DNA from: Chloroflexota bacterium
Lineage (GTDB): Bacteria; Chloroflexota; Anaerolineae; Aggregatilineales; Phototrophicaceae
Reading direction: 5' to 3'
NCBI GenBank assembly: GCA_010092805.1
Contig: JAADYY010000380.1
Location: 1 to 6,513, forward strand
DNA: 6,513 bases
Part shown: positions 5,171 through 6,513 of the stretch, piece after piece
Numbering within the stretch: position 1 is the stretch's first letter
How the letters are laid out: the number at the start of each line of letters is the position of its first letter
Program-made: the position numbers and the translations under genes
Notes under the pieces: generated by a model
The model's input: only the letters and a program-made list of their open reading frames with translations
The model's database searches: none
What the model was told of the DNA's origin: nothing

Positions 5171-6513
5171 ATGGGCTACTTATTGGGTTTGGATATCAGC
5201 ACGACGGGCGCTAAGGCGCTCTTGATCGACGAGCGCGGGCAGGTGATGGCATCGCACACCGCGCCGCAGCCGATCAGCACGCCGCAGCCGTTGTGGAGCG
5301 AGCAGCACCCGGCGGATTGGTGGGACGGCATCGTCACCGCGATCCGCGCGGCGCTGAGTGCAGCGGGCATCACGGGCGCTGCCATTGATGCCATCGGGCT
5401 GACGGGCCAGATGCATGGGTTGGTGCTGCAAGACAGCGCTGGCGCGGTGCTGCGCCCATCGATCCTCTGGAACGACCAGCGGACGCAGGCGCAGTGCGAC
5501 GCCATGACCGAAAAGATCGGCTTTGAGCGGCTGATCCAGTTAACGGGCAACCGCGCGCTGACGGGCTTTACCGCCCCGAAAATTCTGTGGGTGCGCGATC
5601 ACGAACCGGAGATCTACGCGCGGGCGGCGCACATCCTGCTGCCAAAGGATTACATCCGCTACCAATTGACGGGCGACTATGCGATGGATCTCTCCGACGC
5701 GGCGGGCACCTCGCTGCTGGATGTCGCCAACCGCCGCTGGTCAGCCGAAGTCGTGGACGCGCTGGCGATCCCGTCAGCATGGCTGCCCGATCTGTACGAG
5801 GGATCGCAGATCACGGGCGAAGTCAGCGCGGCGGCGGCAGATTTGACGGGGCTGCGCGCGGGGACTCCGGTCGTCGGTGGCGGCGGCGATCAAGCGGCGG
5901 GTGCGGTCGGCGTTGGCGCGGTCGAGCCGGGAATCGTCTCGCTGGTGGTCGGCACATCGGGCGTCGTCTTTTCGCCGCTGGGTCAATATGCGTATGAGCC
6001 GGAAGGGCGGCTCCATGCCTTCTGCCATGCGGTGCCGGGGATGTGGCACTTCATGGGCGTGATGCTGAGCGCGGCGGGCAGTCTGCAATGGTATCACGAC
6101 ACGCTGGCCGCCGCCGAGTCGTTTGATGATTTGCTGGCCCCCGCCGCTGAGATTCCACCCGGCAGCGAGGGGCTGTATTTCCTGCCGTACTTGACAGGCG
6201 AACGCACCCCCCACCCGGATCCGCTGGCGCGTGGGGCGTTCATCGGTTTGACGGTGCGCCACACCCGCGCCCACATGACGCGCGCTGTCCTGGAGGGGGT
6301 GGCGTTCGGGCTTCAGGACAGCTTCCGCTTGATGCGCGAGGCCGGGCTGCCCGCTCAGATGCAGGTGCGCTTGAGCGGCGGCGGCGCGAAGAGCCAGATT
6401 TGGCGGCAGATCCTCGCCGATGTGATCGGCGCGCCGTTGGTCACCACCAGCACCACCGAAGGCGCGGCCTATGGTGCGGCGCTGCTGGCCGCCGTCGGCG
6501 CGGGGGTTTACCC
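5171..6513 (+). CDS. xylB: Xylulokinase (FGGY family), 3' end cut by the window edge
   Basis: Xylulokinase phosphorylates D-xylulose with ATP to D-xylulose 5-phosphate, feeding xylose into the pentose phosphate pathway in the cytoplasm. Of a usual 480-510 residues, 447 are present. The N-terminal FGGY domain starts with the phosphate-binding strand GLDISTTGAK (6-15, Asp8) and has the sugar-binding GQMHG (79-83, Met81-His82 matching the MH pair of E. coli XylB) and LWNDQRT (99-105). Asp240 in GGGGDQAAGAVG corresponds to the catalytic base Asp233 of E. coli XylB. The C-terminal domain shows YFLPYLTGERTPHPDPLARG (336-355), the nucleotide-binding LSGGGAKSQIW (401-411) and TTEGAAYGAALLA near the edge. 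The GQMHG motif and closeness to XylB favour xylulokinase over glycerol kinase or other FGGY kinases. No frameshift or internal stop is seen. The gene is divergent from the minus-strand cluster; a xylose isomerase or transporter may follow outside the window. Confidence 0.93.
   Translation, partial: MGYLLGLDISTTGAKALLIDERGQVMASHTAPQPISTPQPLWSEQHPADWWDGIVTAIRAALSAAGITGAAIDAIGLTGQMHGLVLQDSAGAVLRPSILWNDQRTQAQCDAMTEKIGFERLIQLTGNRALTGFTAPKILWVRDHEPEIYARAAHILLPKDYIRYQLTGDYAMDLSDAAGTSLLDVANRRWSAEVVDALAIPSAWLPDLYEGSQITGEVSAAAADLTGLRAGTPVVGGGGDQAAGAVGVGAVEPGIVSLVVGTSGVVFSPLGQYAYEPEGRLHAFCHAVPGMWHFMGVMLSAAGSLQWYHDTLAAAESFDDLLAPAAEIPPGSEGLYFLPYLTGERTPHPDPLARGAFIGLTVRHTRAHMTRAVLEGVAFGLQDSFRLMREAGLPAQMQVRLSGGGAKSQIWRQILADVIGAPLVTTSTTEGAAYGAALLAAVGAGVY

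Noticed and set aside
5176..6276. Several minus-strand open frames of 60-166 codons inside the xylulokinase gene
   Set aside because: They are antisense or shifted shadows of a confident xylB frame, are rich in R, S and C, lack ribosome sites and overlap one another.

Overview
The window is high-GC bacterial chromosome with tightly packed genes and no mobile element, RNA gene, CRISPR array or phage signal that I can see. The gene set is a DUF255/YyaL protein, an Eis-like acetyltransferase, a xylulokinase, a short lipoprotein and two small proteins I cannot name. Together with the codon style this is compatible with a Chloroflexota (Anaerolineae-like) bacterium. That assignment is an impression from protein character, not a database match, and should be held loosely.

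Layout, left to right. At 1-237 (minus) is the 5' part of a lipoprotein gene that runs off the left edge, with its own strong promoter at 245-274. At 327-788 (minus) is a small protein of unknown function. At 810-2138 (minus) is a GNAT/Eis-like acetyltransferase. At 2166-4217 (minus) is a thioredoxin-domain DUF255 (YyaL/SPATA20) protein. At 4295-4996 (minus) is an unknown protein with a proline-rich, probably disordered N-terminus. The 174-base gap 4997-5170 is a divergent control region. At 5171-6513 (plus) is a xylulokinase gene cut by the right edge after 447 codons.

The genes at 4996 to 327 read in the same direction with gaps of 77, 27 and 21 bases, so the last three (DUF255, GNAT, small protein) are probably one transcript. 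The first may join them or be separated by a weak promoter in the 77-base gap. The lipoprotein gene appears to be a separate unit. The xylulokinase belongs to pentose (xylose) catabolism and has no evident functional link to the minus-strand cluster.

The most interesting non-coding signals are three. First, the lipoprotein promoter sits so close to the ATG that the mRNA would be leaderless. Second, the divergent region has overlapping -10 elements on both strands. Third, the xylulokinase leader has an imperfect hairpin followed by a T7 run, which could be an attenuator or an operator. I found no convincing undescribed multi-gene system. Very long antisense open frames here are explained by codon-register and GC bias.
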